Assembly: GCA_021613535.1 (NCBI GenBank)
Contig: CP075495.1
Span: 7,006,001 to 7,070,000 of the forward strand
Direction of reading: 5' to 3'
DNA from: Adineta vaga
Lineage: Eukaryota; Rotifera
DNA: 64,000 nucleotides
The translations under genes were made by a program, and so were the position numbers. Shown here piece after piece: positions 19,965-32,567 of this stretch (its first letter is position 1; each line of letters starts with the position of its first letter). The notes under the pieces were generated by a model. It ran no database searches. It worked only from the letters and a program-made list of their open reading frames with translations, and was not told the DNA's origin.

Positions 19965-21367
19965 ATGAAATCATTGATTTTTCTTCAAATTTTATTTTCC
20001 TTTGTTTACACAAGATCAATTAATAATAGAGAGAATATTCAAGTAAATTAGATTTTGTTCAACATATATATATATGATGAGTAATAATGTATTCGTAGAT
20101 TCTCTCCGTATCAGCTAAGACTTTAAATATTCATCCATTAAAAGATGAAATAAAACTTGGACAAGTAGGTGGTGTAGCCACATCAATTAAAGATAAAAAT
20201 GAATTATTTATTTTTCATCGTGGATCAAGAGAATGGAACCAATAGTAAGACTTATTGGAAAGAGAATATCCAAAAGATGTTTTAATTATATATTTCTATG
20301 CAGTTCATTTCCTGATGGTATTCATTTTAATCGAAATCAATTTGGTCCTATACCTGAAAAGACAATTCTTAATGTTAATAGTCAAACTGGTGAAATTATA
20401 AATCAATGGGGTAATAATACGTAAGTATTCTGCTCTCCAAGAAGAGAATAATAAAATGAAAACATGCATTGAAGATTTTATATGCCACATGGTTTATCAA
20501 TTGATCATCAAGGAAATTTTTGGTTGACGGATGTTGCAATGCATCAGGTAATATATTCTTAATATTTAGTTTTTTTCTTTTGATGTTACTGTTATAAGGT
20601 TTTCAAATATTCGAAAGACAAATTAGTGTTGACTTTGGGTGAATTATTTGTACCTGGCGATGATTCAACACATTTTTGTAAACCAACAGATGTTGCTATA
20701 TCAAATACTGGTGAAGATATTTATGTTGCTGATGGATATTGTAATTCACGTATTGTTAAATTTGATTCGAAAGGAAAATTTATTAAACAATATCGAATGC
20801 CTGTTGGAGAAAAACAACTTCTGATTCCACATAGTCTTGTTCTGATTGAATCACTTCAACTTATTTGTGTAGCTGATCGAGAAAATCGAAGGTAAGATTT
20901 CATTATCTTTTTCGATTTTTTCTTTTCGAATGAATTCTATCTACAGAATTGTTTGTTTCAATACGAAAACGAATGAAGGAAAAGTCAAATTTATCATTGA
21001 ACATCCTTCAATAAAAACGATCTATGCGATTACATACAATTCAAATAAAAGTATGTTATAATCAAATGTTATCTTATCAATCAATGATATTTTCTTTGAT
21101 TAGATCATCTCTATGCTGTAAGTGGAAAAAATCAAATGATGGAAGCAGTTGGTTATACTTTCAGTACGAATCTCGATTCATTTGGTAAGCTTCTTAGTAT
21201 TTGGAAGCCACAAGAGGTTAGTTTTTATTGTTCAGTTCAATGTAATATTTCTTAATATTTAGAAATTTGGTGAACCACATGATTTGACTTTAAGTGTTGA
21301 TGGACAAGCTTTATTTGTTGGTGAAATTCGTCCAAATCTTATTCGTTTATTTAATAATCTCGATTAA
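19965..21367 (+). CDS. Peptidyl-alpha-hydroxyglycine alpha-amidating lyase (PAL)
   Basis: Catalyses the second step of peptide C-terminal amidation, splitting peptidyl-hydroxyglycine into an amidated peptide and glyoxylate, in the secretory pathway. Eight exons (19965-20042, 20099-20244, 20304-20420, 20475-20547, 20599-20891, 20947-21050, 21104-21216, 21263-21367) give 342 residues. A signal peptide is present (MKSLIFLQILFSFVYT). NHL/beta-propeller blades carry the three zinc-ligand histidines in PHGLSID, PHSLVL and PHDLTLS, and the catalytic-type Tyr/Arg in DGYCNSRIV and VADRENRR. There is no monooxygenase (PHM) domain, as with stand-alone insect PALs. Bdelloid or not, this implies amidated neuropeptides. 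It converges with the CFAP251-like gene 122 bases away. Confidence 0.92.
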
Positions 21368-21489
21368 TTTTATCTCAAATTCTTCATAATAATTTGTGTT
21401 CTTTTTTTTCTATATATATTTGTTCGTAAAGTTCTATTAATTAAAAAATCTTTATCAACGAATACATTCTCAGAAGTTTTTACATCTCA

Positions 21490-24400
21490 TTACAACTGAT
21501 TGTCAATTATAGTTGATGAAAACAGATGTATAAATTCCTGAAGATCAAGTCCAGTTGGTAAAGCATCAATTGTATTGATTTGATTATTTAAAATATGAAG
21601 AGTTCGAAAAGCATCTTGAATTTCATCTGTAAAGGAAAAACCTCATGTCGATTTATCTATACGTGCAGCTCATAAAACGTACCTAGTGTCATTTTTTCAC
21701 CATCTGTCATCTATAGTAATAGACTTTTAAGTTTGCTGTTAGAAATGTTGAATAATTTTTACGTACGAGACTTTGTATAAATGAATATGTATCTATTTTC
21801 GAAGTGTTTGATACTTTATATTGATCAAAAATGAATTTAAGTATGTCATCTACTGATAATTGATTTGTATTCGTAACAAAATGATTGTAATAAATTCGAA
21901 TTGTTTCATAAAAATTGATTTTTATCTGATAAGGATCAGAAATTTTTTTCTTCAAACATTGTTCATCATACAATTCTTGAATTTGTCGTTTGGATATATA
22001 ATTACCGAGTGCACGAGCAAAATCACTTATTAAAGGTAACGAAATAACTTGTTTAATAGTTAAATTAGTTGGATCTTGCAATTGAATATGATAAAATAAA
22101 GATTGAAATTGTGTTGAGGATTCTAGACTCTGATTTTCTATTCGTTTTTTCATAGTAAATAAATCAAATTTCCATATGAATATACAATTATCTTCTTTAC
22201 CACAAGTAATAAGAAGATTCCGACCTGATATAACATTCAATGATTTTATACCATTTGGATGAGCTAGAATCATATCATATTCATTGGGATGACCTGTTCC
22301 AGGTAATTTCATAACACCAACTGATGTTGATGTTCGAAAAGCAAGATAAGATGTATCAAGTATATTTTCACAATCGATCGACCAGACTTTAATCTAAAAC
22401 ATTTCTTTTCTTTACAAAGTAATTTCAGTCAAAAAAAATTCGTTTACTTGTTCAAATGAAAAACGAAGTGTTTGTAAAGTATGCCGACATTGATATAAGT
22501 TAATATCAAAGCATTTTATTTGTCCACTACTAATTGAACATAATAGATAATCATTTTTTCCGTCAATGGAATATGATATCATCGAAAGAATATAAGATGG
22601 ATATTCGATGAGATTTATACGCGATTGGATTTCAAATGGAACTTGTCGATGATAATCAATAGAATATTCAATCAGATTACCATCATTATCGGAAGAAAGT
22701 AATCGTTGTTTTTCTGTAAGGCGATCTTCGATGAATAGAATAGAAGTTATCTCTTTCGAATGATTCGTACAATAGCCATAAATATGATAAATATCCGGTT
22801 TTTGTTCATCATGAATATAAAGTGTAATTCTCTTTGAAAATGAACGTAGATAGCTGTTCTTGAGTAGACTATCAATAAATTTACTTTATCAAGACTAACA
22901 GCACAAAGAAAGTGAGAATTTAGAGAAAATTGAAGATCAGATATCGATGATTGTGAATTGTACAATGGATGATTGTTGATTGAATTACATGTTGCAGCTA
23001 TAAATAACGTACCGTGTTGAAAAGAAAAAAAGAAACTTTAGAAGTAAGAATATCTGCTGATATTATCGTTTCGACTAAGAATGTTACTTTCTAGATATGA
23101 ATTATTTATCGAAATTCAAAAGTTTCTTACCATCATATAAATAAATCGAACCATTACTTAAACCAATGGCTAAATATGAACATTTTCTATCCAATACCAA
23201 TTTTGATATTCCAATCTGAGTTGATAATGATATGTCTTTATTCAAAAACAAAGATCGCCCTAGATGCAATTGAATTCATGAAAGTTTTCATAGATTTTTC
23301 AATACAATTTTGTACCTTCACCATGCCAGACATAGAGATGTCCTGTTAACGTTCCTATATAAACGACAGGTAACACTGGATTGACACAAATATCTGTAAT
23401 TTGACTTGTGAGAATAGTTTGTACAATTTTAACTAGAAGATATTCTATGTTATCATCATCATTTTTCAAACAATAATGCATACTTAAAGAAAAATTTTGT
23501 TGTGTAACAACAATTTCCTTTCAATAATAATAATACTATGATCGATATAAAAATATTTTATAAAATACATACGTTATTTGATTGACAGATAACTTCATTA
23601 AATTCAAATGACTTGTTTGAATAATCAAATTTATCGGACCAGATTTTTTCAGTTAATTGTTGTTCTTCTTCTTCATTATGATTATCTGCATTGATGGCAA
23701 TGCTGATAATAGCACCCATATTCAACGATGAATATTGTTTAATAAAGTGTAGATTATGATCAAAAACAACAACTTGTGAATGGGCTGTTCCAATGATAAT
23801 ATAATCATTAAACCATCGAATACATGTTATGTCACGTTGTAAATCATGTAAACGTTTTACTTTAGTTCTTTCTGACATATAAGTTTGATGATCAGTTGAA
23901 GAATTGACTGCATATAAAAAAAGGAGCTAATAAATGAAAAATCTATTTCGACAGTACTTTGATTTGTTGCCATTGTTTGTTGTCGTTGTGTATTCAGTGA
24001 TGTGGAATGTGCATATTCAATTTCAAAAAATACCGCTTTTCCTAGACGAAACAATATGATAGATACTAGCAATCTTTATCTTTTACCAGTTGCCGTAATT
24101 ATGACTGCTTCATATTTGTCAGAAATAAGATAACAAAAAATGATTGGACTAATTCGTTGACCAAGTTTTCGCTGAATATGCCGATGAATCTCTATTTTGG
24201 TACGATCTGTATCTTTACTAAAAACTAAAATTATATTTGTTTTTTTTTTGTTTTCTGCAATTTAATCAACGTGATGAAAGAAATTTAACTGTAGAAAATA
24301 GTAGAATCTTTTCCAATACTACAAATCATGGATCGATCTTCAATCATATGAAACCATGATTGACGTTCACAAGTACTTGGAATAGTTGATAAAATAATTG

Positions 24401-24908
24401 GACTTGCGTCATTATTTGACCAACGCCAAAGAATAATCTGTTGATCAGGTAGTTCGGTTAAAACACTAATCAACTTTCCATCACGTGATATGTCTATCTG
24501 AATTATACCCATTTCATGTATATTACTTAAATATTTTACAGGTTTCAAGGTATAAGTATTCCAAACAATTAAAAAGGTTTCCGGTATTGATTCTGCTGTT
24601 ATTAACCATTGTTTATCGTAGGAAACTGCTGCAGTTACAATCGTCGATGTATGACCTTGTAAAGGACTTTTTCCTTTTCCACTACCTGTGCCTATAACAC
24701 CGACATTTCCAACAGTATAAAAATATCGTGTCTTGTCACCAACAGATAGATTCAGTAATGGTACCTTTGCATTCATACCAATAACCCAATTCAGAGAAAG
24801 AGATGTCGAATATTCATCATGATTAGATTTAGCACTCGATTGAATGGACAAATTTTCATGGGAAGTATTTTCGTTTATTTGAAGATCTTCTCGGAGCGTT
24901 GAGACCAT
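21490..24908 (-). CDS. CFAP251/WDR66-like WD-repeat ciliary protein, apparent frameshift
   Basis: Component of the calmodulin- and spoke-associated complex at the base of radial spoke 3 in motile cilia. Ten exons: 24290-24908, 24087-24224, 23958-24041, 23573-23907, 23316-23517, 23131-23259, 22448-22997, 21767-22393, 21683-21710, 21490-21626; about 950 codons (human about 1,150). The N-terminal part matches CFAP251 ([37 protein letters not shown]); two WD-repeat propellers follow and a C-terminal EF-hand-like helical region ([22 protein letters not shown]). The exons sum to two bases over a multiple of three; the reading frame breaks near 22863-22867 within a WD blade. This is either a real one-base loss or an assembly error. 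A 26-base intron would also mend it but is implausibly short. Confidence 0.82.
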
Positions 24909-25363
24909 AGATACAGATATTAGAGAGAATCAAACAACGATGAACAAACAATGATCTTTAAAGAAATGGGATACGCGCTAAATCAAGTTTTTACTAGCCT
25001 GAAACAGATGGCGTCCATGGCTGTTCGTATGTATTCAGTATATTTTATTCAATCTGAGATTCAATCTGAGAAATTAATATTATTGTTTATATTTATATCA
25101 ATATAAGTATTACGATATGAAAAACAAATGCTTGACAACAGTAGAGGTTTCATCGCAACGGTATAGATGATGAGAATTTTCTGATGCCATACTGCTGTCA
25201 TTATTCTTCTTCCTTCCGCTCGCAGAAGATTCCGTTACTGTTCTTCCTTTTTTTCTTCCTTGTTTTTATATGCTTATAATATTGTGTATAATGACAACCT
25301 ATCAGGTTATTTTGTTTTAGTTACTCACACTTTCATTTTAGTTTCTCATTTATACTCTTCATC
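24909..25363. promoter_or_regulatory. Shared divergent promoter region of CFAP251-like gene and ARL3
   Basis: 455 bases separate the start codons of two ciliary genes pointing away from each other. It contains a tandem 12-base direct repeat, ATTCAATCTGAG twice (25047-25070), and an imperfect X-box-like palindrome GTTTCATCGCAAC (25147-25159), close to but not meeting the RFX consensus. Co-regulation is inferred. Confidence 0.4.
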
Positions 25364-26264
<901 letters not shown>

Positions 26265-27306
26265 AATGACGAAATGCTAACAACTTTTTTTTTTGTTTTC
26301 TTTAATGTTCAAATGCATTGTGTGTATGTGAAAGTATTTCAATGCTTCTATCTTTTGTTACTAGATTAAAAATTCATCGGCTTATTATTGTTGATGTATA
26401 TTTTAAGAAAAAATCTTTTGTTCTTCCTTCTCATGTGACAATATCGTCATGTATGTTTGTGTGTTTGTGAATATTCTTTCTATTTTCTATATTACAACCC
26501 AGTGGAAGGCATAAATAATGTGTTGACTAGAAATCAAATCTGATGTTGTCGCTTTTTATGTATCTGTCTGTATTTATGTCATGAGATTTTTTGAGTAAAA
26601 AAAACGATGAAAAGTGTATGTAATTCTTTTTTTTTATACAAGAAATATGAAAAATAAAATCAGTTAATTTATATGTCTATTTAGTTCAGAAGAAAGATAG
26701 TTATCTATACGAATACGATTTTTAATGAATGTGGGAGCAAAAAAAGTGATCTCGATAGTTTCAATACAGATAAATTTCACGCTGGATTAGTATGGTGAGA
26801 TTAATTCGAGCATCTATAGAATAGAATAAATTCAAAGTATAAAATCGTGTGAATAATAGACTGCGAATTGTTTGTTCTATAGTCACAAAAGAAAAGAAAA
26901 AAAAACTCACATGATTATAAATGTGCAACTAAGTAGTTACGAAAGATATGTGTAGTTAGATCATTTTCCTACGTAACGAAAAGAAAACTATTGATTCATT
27001 TGTAATTTTAGTGTGTGAAGGCATGTTTTGATTACACTTCTATAGAATTCTGAGAATTGTTATTGATAATTTAATATATTCTAAAAAGAATTTTTGTAGA
27101 AGAGAGTTAATTATATGTTATAAGAATATATTATCTGCTAATAATGTTTTGCTTTTAGTAGTAGCAGTTCTTCTAGGTTTCATATTTTAATCCCGTCGAG
27201 ATGATATTAATCACATGTTTCTTTTGTAATAAGTATTTTTATGGAGAAAAAAAAATAGAACGGATGAATATATATACAATGTGGACGAAACATCAATAAA
27301 CTATGG
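26265..27306. other. Convergent intergenic region, ARL3 / ART-TPR
   Basis: About 1 kb of AT-rich sequence between two convergent genes. AATAAA-like motifs occur on the plus strand (for example near 26655), fitting a long ARL3 3' UTR. No coding signal was found. Confidence 0.45.
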
Positions 27307-29400
27307 TTAGTGATTTAGTAATTTCTTTGTACAGATTTCAATACTTTGACATACATCTTGAAGACTCGGATGATTGGGAGGAAGAATATGTTGTTTTATC
27401 TGAAGTGCACGTTCATAAAATACAAGTGCTTTCGAATAATCTTTCATATTTCGATATATCCAACCGATATTATTGAATGTTGTTGCTAAATCGGGATGAT
27501 TTGGTGGAAGTGCTTTCTGTTGAATGTCAAGTGTTTTTTCATAGAATGAAAGACCTTTGGAATATTCTTTCATATAATTATAAACTGTTGCAATATTGTT
27601 GTATGAAGTTGCCAAACCTGGATGATTTGATGGAAGAGTTTGTTCTTTAATTTTCAATGCTTTTTCATAGAATTGAAGTGCATTAGAATAGCTTCCATAT
27701 TATCACAAAGTAATCCAATATTGTTATATAACGTAGCTAAATCCGGATGATTTGGAGGAAGTTTTTTTTGATTAATTTTTAATGCTTTTTCATAATATGA
27801 ACGCGCTTTTGACCATTCACTCATATTATCATAAACTGCACCGATATTATTGTAAATTTCAGCTAAGGATTGGTGATCTTCGGACAGAGTTTGTTGATCA
27901 ATTTCAAGTGCTTTTTGATAGAAGATCAATGCTTCTTCATTATTTCCTTGATTACTTTTAATTCGTCCAAGTTGATAATAAATATTTCCTTGATCTTTGA
28001 TGTCTAATGTTTGTTGTAAAACAGTCGAATAAACTTGTTCGGCTTTATCAAATTGACCTAATTTTAAAAGTAATTCACCCATTCTATACCATCCTTTCTC
28101 ATTTGGTGATGTTTCTTTTCTTATTTCTTCTGTTAAAGTCTGTAATTCTTGATCATTATCACTCGTTAATATTAATGAAACATCATAGAGTTGTTTATTG
28201 TCATGTATTTTCTTTATTTCACTAATTCGAAAGATTGTATGCATGGAGAAAAGTATTTCTTGTTCATCATTAAAATAACTAATTCGATCAATAAGAGCAA
28301 AAGGTGTTGATGATGTTGATGGATTAATAGTTATTGTAAATAAAATGCCAACACTTCCTATTCTTCCTAGAGCACTTTGAGCAAATGCAAGTGAAATCTT
28401 TTGTTGTTTACTAGTTGATAGAAAATTATTAAATGATATTAATCCACCTTTCGTTTTCTCAAGTTTATGAAAATCTTCAAATGATAAACCTTGTCCACGA
28501 TAGACAGTAAAACTTTTCGTTTGATGTCGATCGAATTGTTGTGAATGAAGTTCAGCAATTTGATTGTGTAAATCACAAATGAAAAAGCCCATATTAATAA
28601 TTATATCATATTCTAAAGTACGTAATGCACGATTAAGCATTTGATAAGTAAAACATTCTCGAGTATACCACCAAATCGATGATTCTGAACGATAAGTCGA
28701 TTCAAATTCATTGATAATTTTTAATTCTTCACTATTTTTATCATATTGTTGACGACAATAATTCACTAGATCTTTCAAAGAGTCTTTGTTATATTCTAAT
28801 TCAAAAAGAATTTCTTTAAAAATTTGTGTATACATAAATGAAGGTTCTAAATGATCTAAATTTCCGATGTTTTATTTCTATTGGACCAAAACTGAAAGCA
28901 ATGGAATCTTGATTGCATTGTTTAATATCTTTTTTAAGAGATTCAATGATTGATGAGAGTTGGCTGTCAATACATTTTATTTTCGTCCATTTTTTCGCCC
29001 AATTTTCGTGTTGATTTTTGTTATGACAAAAAATATAAATACTATTCAAATGCGACTTTTCATGAATATCAGGTAGAATGGTTGGACCAAGTGAACTGGA
29101 TACAAGCATAAAGACATCTCCAAGATAAATCTGATCGAAGAAATTAATACATTCGGTAGGATCAGTGAAAGTATAGATTGTATTGACAATACTTCGTAGT
29201 TGTTTTAGTGTCTTTCGACAATTTTCATTTGATCGATCGATATTTGGATCTAACCAAACTAAGAGGAAATTTTGAACAATTCGTTTTGTTGGTTGATTTG
29301 CACATTTTGTGTGAGCAACGGATGATGATGTTTTCGCCGTAATTGACTTAGTTTTCGATGAAACGAGAGTTTTTTGTTGTTTTGATTTTAGTGTGCTCAT
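27307..29400 (-). pseudogene. ADP-ribosyltransferase-TPR protein with two frameshifts
   Basis: Intronless. From the ATG at 29400: a low-complexity Lys/Ser/Thr N-terminus, then an uncharacterised domain (LLVWLDPNIDRSNENCRKTL to about 28870), then a mono-ADP-ribosyltransferase domain, then four to five kinesin-light-chain-like TPRs (NNIGAVYDNMSEWSKARSYY type). The R-S-E catalytic triad is visible: Arg in VYRGQ, the STS motif in NNFLSTSK, and the E-x-E pair in NDEQEILF. The frame changes at a short A-run near 28868-28876, where one extra base is present, and again at 27689-27693, where one base is missing between TPRs; the net shift is zero. Each shift leads quickly to a stop. Either it is a decaying member of a multigene family, or the sequence has indel errors. 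Substrate unknown. Confidence 0.75.
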
Positions 29401-29848
29401 TATTTCGTTGTTGGCAAAAGAAAAACCCAGAAATAATCGATCAAGAACGCAATTATTCAAATGTTTTATTGTCACAAAAACGTCACTTACTCTACTATTT
29501 TCTTTTGTTTTCTTTACAGCATAGCAATACTGTTTCACTTATATTTTTGACAAAAAAATAACAAGAAAAGATCATGAGGAATGGTGTTGTTTGCATGTCG
29601 ATCGTTTTTTCTGTTTATATGGAAGCAAAACTTCTTATTTTGAAAAATTCGATGTTTTATTGATTCTTTTTAATTATATTAGATTATTAATTATACGAGA
29701 GAATGCAGTCTTGACCTGGTATTGGACAACTTATAGAATACAAAATTGGTAAACAAAAAAATATGTTTATAAAGAAAACAGGATTTTGTTCATATACAAA
29801 TAGTAAAGTTTGAATTGGTACACTTTGATTAAGAGACGAGAAGAAAAC
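29401..29848. other. Gap between ART-TPR promoter and membrane protein 3' end
   Basis: About 450 AT-rich bases between two genes on the minus strand. No coding signal was found. It should hold the ART-TPR promoter and the 3' UTR of the next gene. Confidence 0.45.
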
Positions 29849-31571
29849 TCAGGCAAATGCTTGACGACTGTTACTCATTGTAGATCTATTCAATATTGCT
29901 GATGATGTTGGTTCATATTTGTTTTTTGGTTTCAAACAACAGATTTGCCTGAAATACAAAAGAAAAAGAATAATTTCTCTATAGGATCAACAACAGGTGG
30001 GTGAAATGTGATGTTATATTGGAAAGGTTAAAGTTACATAGAAACGACTGAATAGAAACTGTTTGTATATTTACCGATTTAAAAAGAAATGAATTGCCCA
30101 CATGGCTAACATTGCACATAAGAAACCAGTAATAATTCCAACAACAAGAAAAACATAACGTATATAATCATCTTGATCTAAAATAAAATATGAATATGAA
30201 AACATGTTATATTCAAAAAGTTCACTTCGATTTATTCAATACCTATTTCTGTTGATAAAGTAGTGTCTATTGGTATTAAGACTGTTGTTAGTGGTGGACA
30301 AGTATTAGCACTGGATACTAAGCTTACGACTAATCGGTAGCAAACTTGGCTTGATTGAATATTGAATGTTCCGATGGCAGCAACACAGAAAATTTGTGAT
30401 CCAATTTGTTCTAATGTTGGTGTCCAAGTGAAACTAAGAGAATAGATTTTCGAATTTACAGCAATAATACTCGATGACTTGACCATTCCAACAGGTGAAA
30501 CAGTATTAAAATCAGTTATTGCTGTTCCAGTACAACCAATTTCAGCTGTCAATGTTATCGTAAATGGTATGCCTACTTTCACGTCAATACATGATTGATC
30601 TGGATATGGACCAATAATTACTGGTTTCGTTGAACAACTAGTTGGAGAACTGTATGTATGAATAAGAAATTGAACAGGTGTTGAACTAAGTGGAACTAAT
30701 GTACTCGTATTAGAATAGAAATCTTCCACCATAATTGCTGCTGCATAGTAGATTTGTGGGATTGTTGGTGTAAAAATTAGAGAACAATTTGATAATAAAA
30801 GAGCACCAGTTACTGCTTGACATACACCACCGCCTAGAGAAAATATTAGAATATATTATGTTTCCATATTTGTCTATATGTTCTTTCTTATTTACTTACA
30901 TTCATCGACACCACCCAAACGTGCCCAGCGACATTGGATATAATCATTATCAGCATCGGTAACTAATAGATTGACGGTACTTTGAACAGAGACCGGAAGA
31001 TGTATAATAGGTAGAACGCTCACAACTGGTGGTGAATTAATGAGACCATTATCGGATCGAACAACCAGATTCACAAGTGACGTTATCGACCAACTTGCTG
31101 ATGAAGCTGTGGCTAATGGCGACCAATTCGAATTTTGAAATGTTAGATAAAATCGAGCATTTTGAGTAATTGAAACATAGGATACTTTTTGTCCCGATGA
31201 CAGATCTTGTGTTATTGAATAGTCCGTACATACAACATCCGTCGTTATACAATCACAGTAACCACCATTATTTCCACAACCAGATACTATAAACGAAGGT
31301 GGTAAAAAATTTACTAATTTCCAGTCAAAAACTTACTGCATTGTAATGGTGTACTATTTGAACCAATTAAACCTCGAGTAGCAATAGTTACACTATCACA
31401 AAATTCATAACTTCGTACCCATGAATAACTTTGTACGATGGATACATTAATTGTTGGTGAAGGTACTTTAGAAACAGGTGTCCAATAGAAAATGCCACCT
31501 CGAAAATGAGTACAACACACTGTTTCAATCCAAAGAAAAGCAATGCTTATGATTAAAGATATTCGTGTCAT
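29849..31571 (-). CDS. Uncharacterised single-pass membrane protein with signal peptide
   Basis: Five exons (31337-31571, 30900-31286, 30243-30833, 30075-30177, 29849-29948) give 471 residues. The N-terminal signal peptide ends near Cys20 (IAFLWIETVCCTHFRGG). The ectodomain is Ser/Thr/Val-rich and cysteine-containing; it has a GCGNNGGYCDC cysteine cluster and beta-sandwich-like repeats (NSPPVVSVLPIIHLPVSVQ... and a second around GPYPDQSCIDVKVGIPFTI), resembling Ig/cadherin/REJ-type ectodomains. One transmembrane helix (YVFLVVGIITGFLCAMLAMW) near residue 435 is followed by a short cytoplasmic tail. A HFRGG motif near the mature N-terminus is seen in some other invertebrate surface proteins. 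No function assigned. Confidence 0.75.
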
Positions 31572-31972
31572 TCTTAATAAATTTATTCTTCTTTTTACAT
31601 GTTAAGCCAAAGATTTCATTCTGTATATATGTGTACATACACGGTTAATTGACAATTTCTCATCAACAAATGTAAGCCTTTCAAATGAATGAAAATCAAT
31701 ACGAAGTCCATATTAAGAACACTCTGATCGTAGTATATTTCATCAGAACAGGTACCTGTTCGACTTCATGGTTATCTCAATATTTTCAATGGTCTCTTTC
31801 TTTTCTTCATCATTTGTAATCAAAAGTAAAAAAAAAAAATCATTACTCCTGCCATTTGTTTCTCTTTATTGACTGTAACGAACAAAAGAGAAAAAGAACA
31901 AATGCACTGAGTATACCTTCGTCGAGAAATGATTTATTCCGTCATTTGTAAATTTAAAAAAACGCGTATAGT
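31572..31972. other. Divergent intergenic region
   Basis: About 400 bases between the membrane protein and the small hydrophilic protein, which point away from each other. It must hold both promoters. Nothing else was recognised. Confidence 0.45.
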
Positions 31973-32230
31973 ATGTCAGCCGAGAAGAAATCCACAATGT
32001 CGCATGATGGAAATAAATCCCAAGAACAATTTGGTATAACTGGAGTAACAACTGGATCAAGTGGTGAACATTTAGCAACTACGGGAGCTAGTGCATTAGG
32101 TACTAGTGGTGGCTGTGGTGATATGGGAAATGAAAAATCGAAAATTGATAAAGCAACAGCTGGTCTAGGACAAACAGTAACAACAGGTGCATCATCGCCT
32201 ACAGTTGCTACAGATCAAGGAACACGCTAG
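31973..32230 (+). CDS. Small Gly/Thr/Ser-rich hydrophilic protein (hydrophilin-like)
   Basis: 85 residues, no intron. About 18% glycine (15 of 85) and a similar share of threonine, one cysteine, few bulky hydrophobics, and repeats of the TTGAS/TGSSG kind (ITGVTTGSSGEHLATTGAS, VTTGASSPTVATDQG). It is predicted to be unfolded and very soluble. High glycine and hydrophilicity are the defining traits of hydrophilins, a loose class that includes LEA-like desiccation proteins, but there is no LEA motif. The ATG is preceded by no other start; an AATAAA lies after the stop (near 32240). A real gene is likely but not certain. Confidence 0.6.
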   Translation: MSAEKKSTMSHDGNKSQEQFGITGVTTGSSGEHLATTGASALGTSGGCGDMGNEKSKIDKATAGLGQTVTTGASSPTVATDQGTR

Positions 32231-32567
32231 ATTTAATAGAATAAACATGAAAACTTCTTTTTGTAATATTTTATTCAAGCTATCAACCTTCATTTACACA
32301 GAGAAACGATGGATACCATGGGAACTAGGTGTCTTTTTTCATTGTTTTATTTTCATTTAGCAGTTACTTGTTCTTTTTTTATATAACTGTACAAATAACT
32401 TCCAATTATCAATAAAGATTTACTTTTTTAAATTCTAAGATGCGTTTATTCGATAATACCAGAAAACTCTATGTTTACAACAATATTTATATACATAATA
32501 CATAAAACGTATATCTACAAAGTACGTTGAGTTGGTTATTGTTTTTCTTTTTATACAAAACAAGAGT
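32231..32567. other. Convergent gap between hydrophilic protein and MAU2
   Basis: About 340 AT-rich bases, with a plus-strand AATAAAG near 32411 fitting a poly(A) signal for the upstream gene. No other feature was found. Confidence 0.45.
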
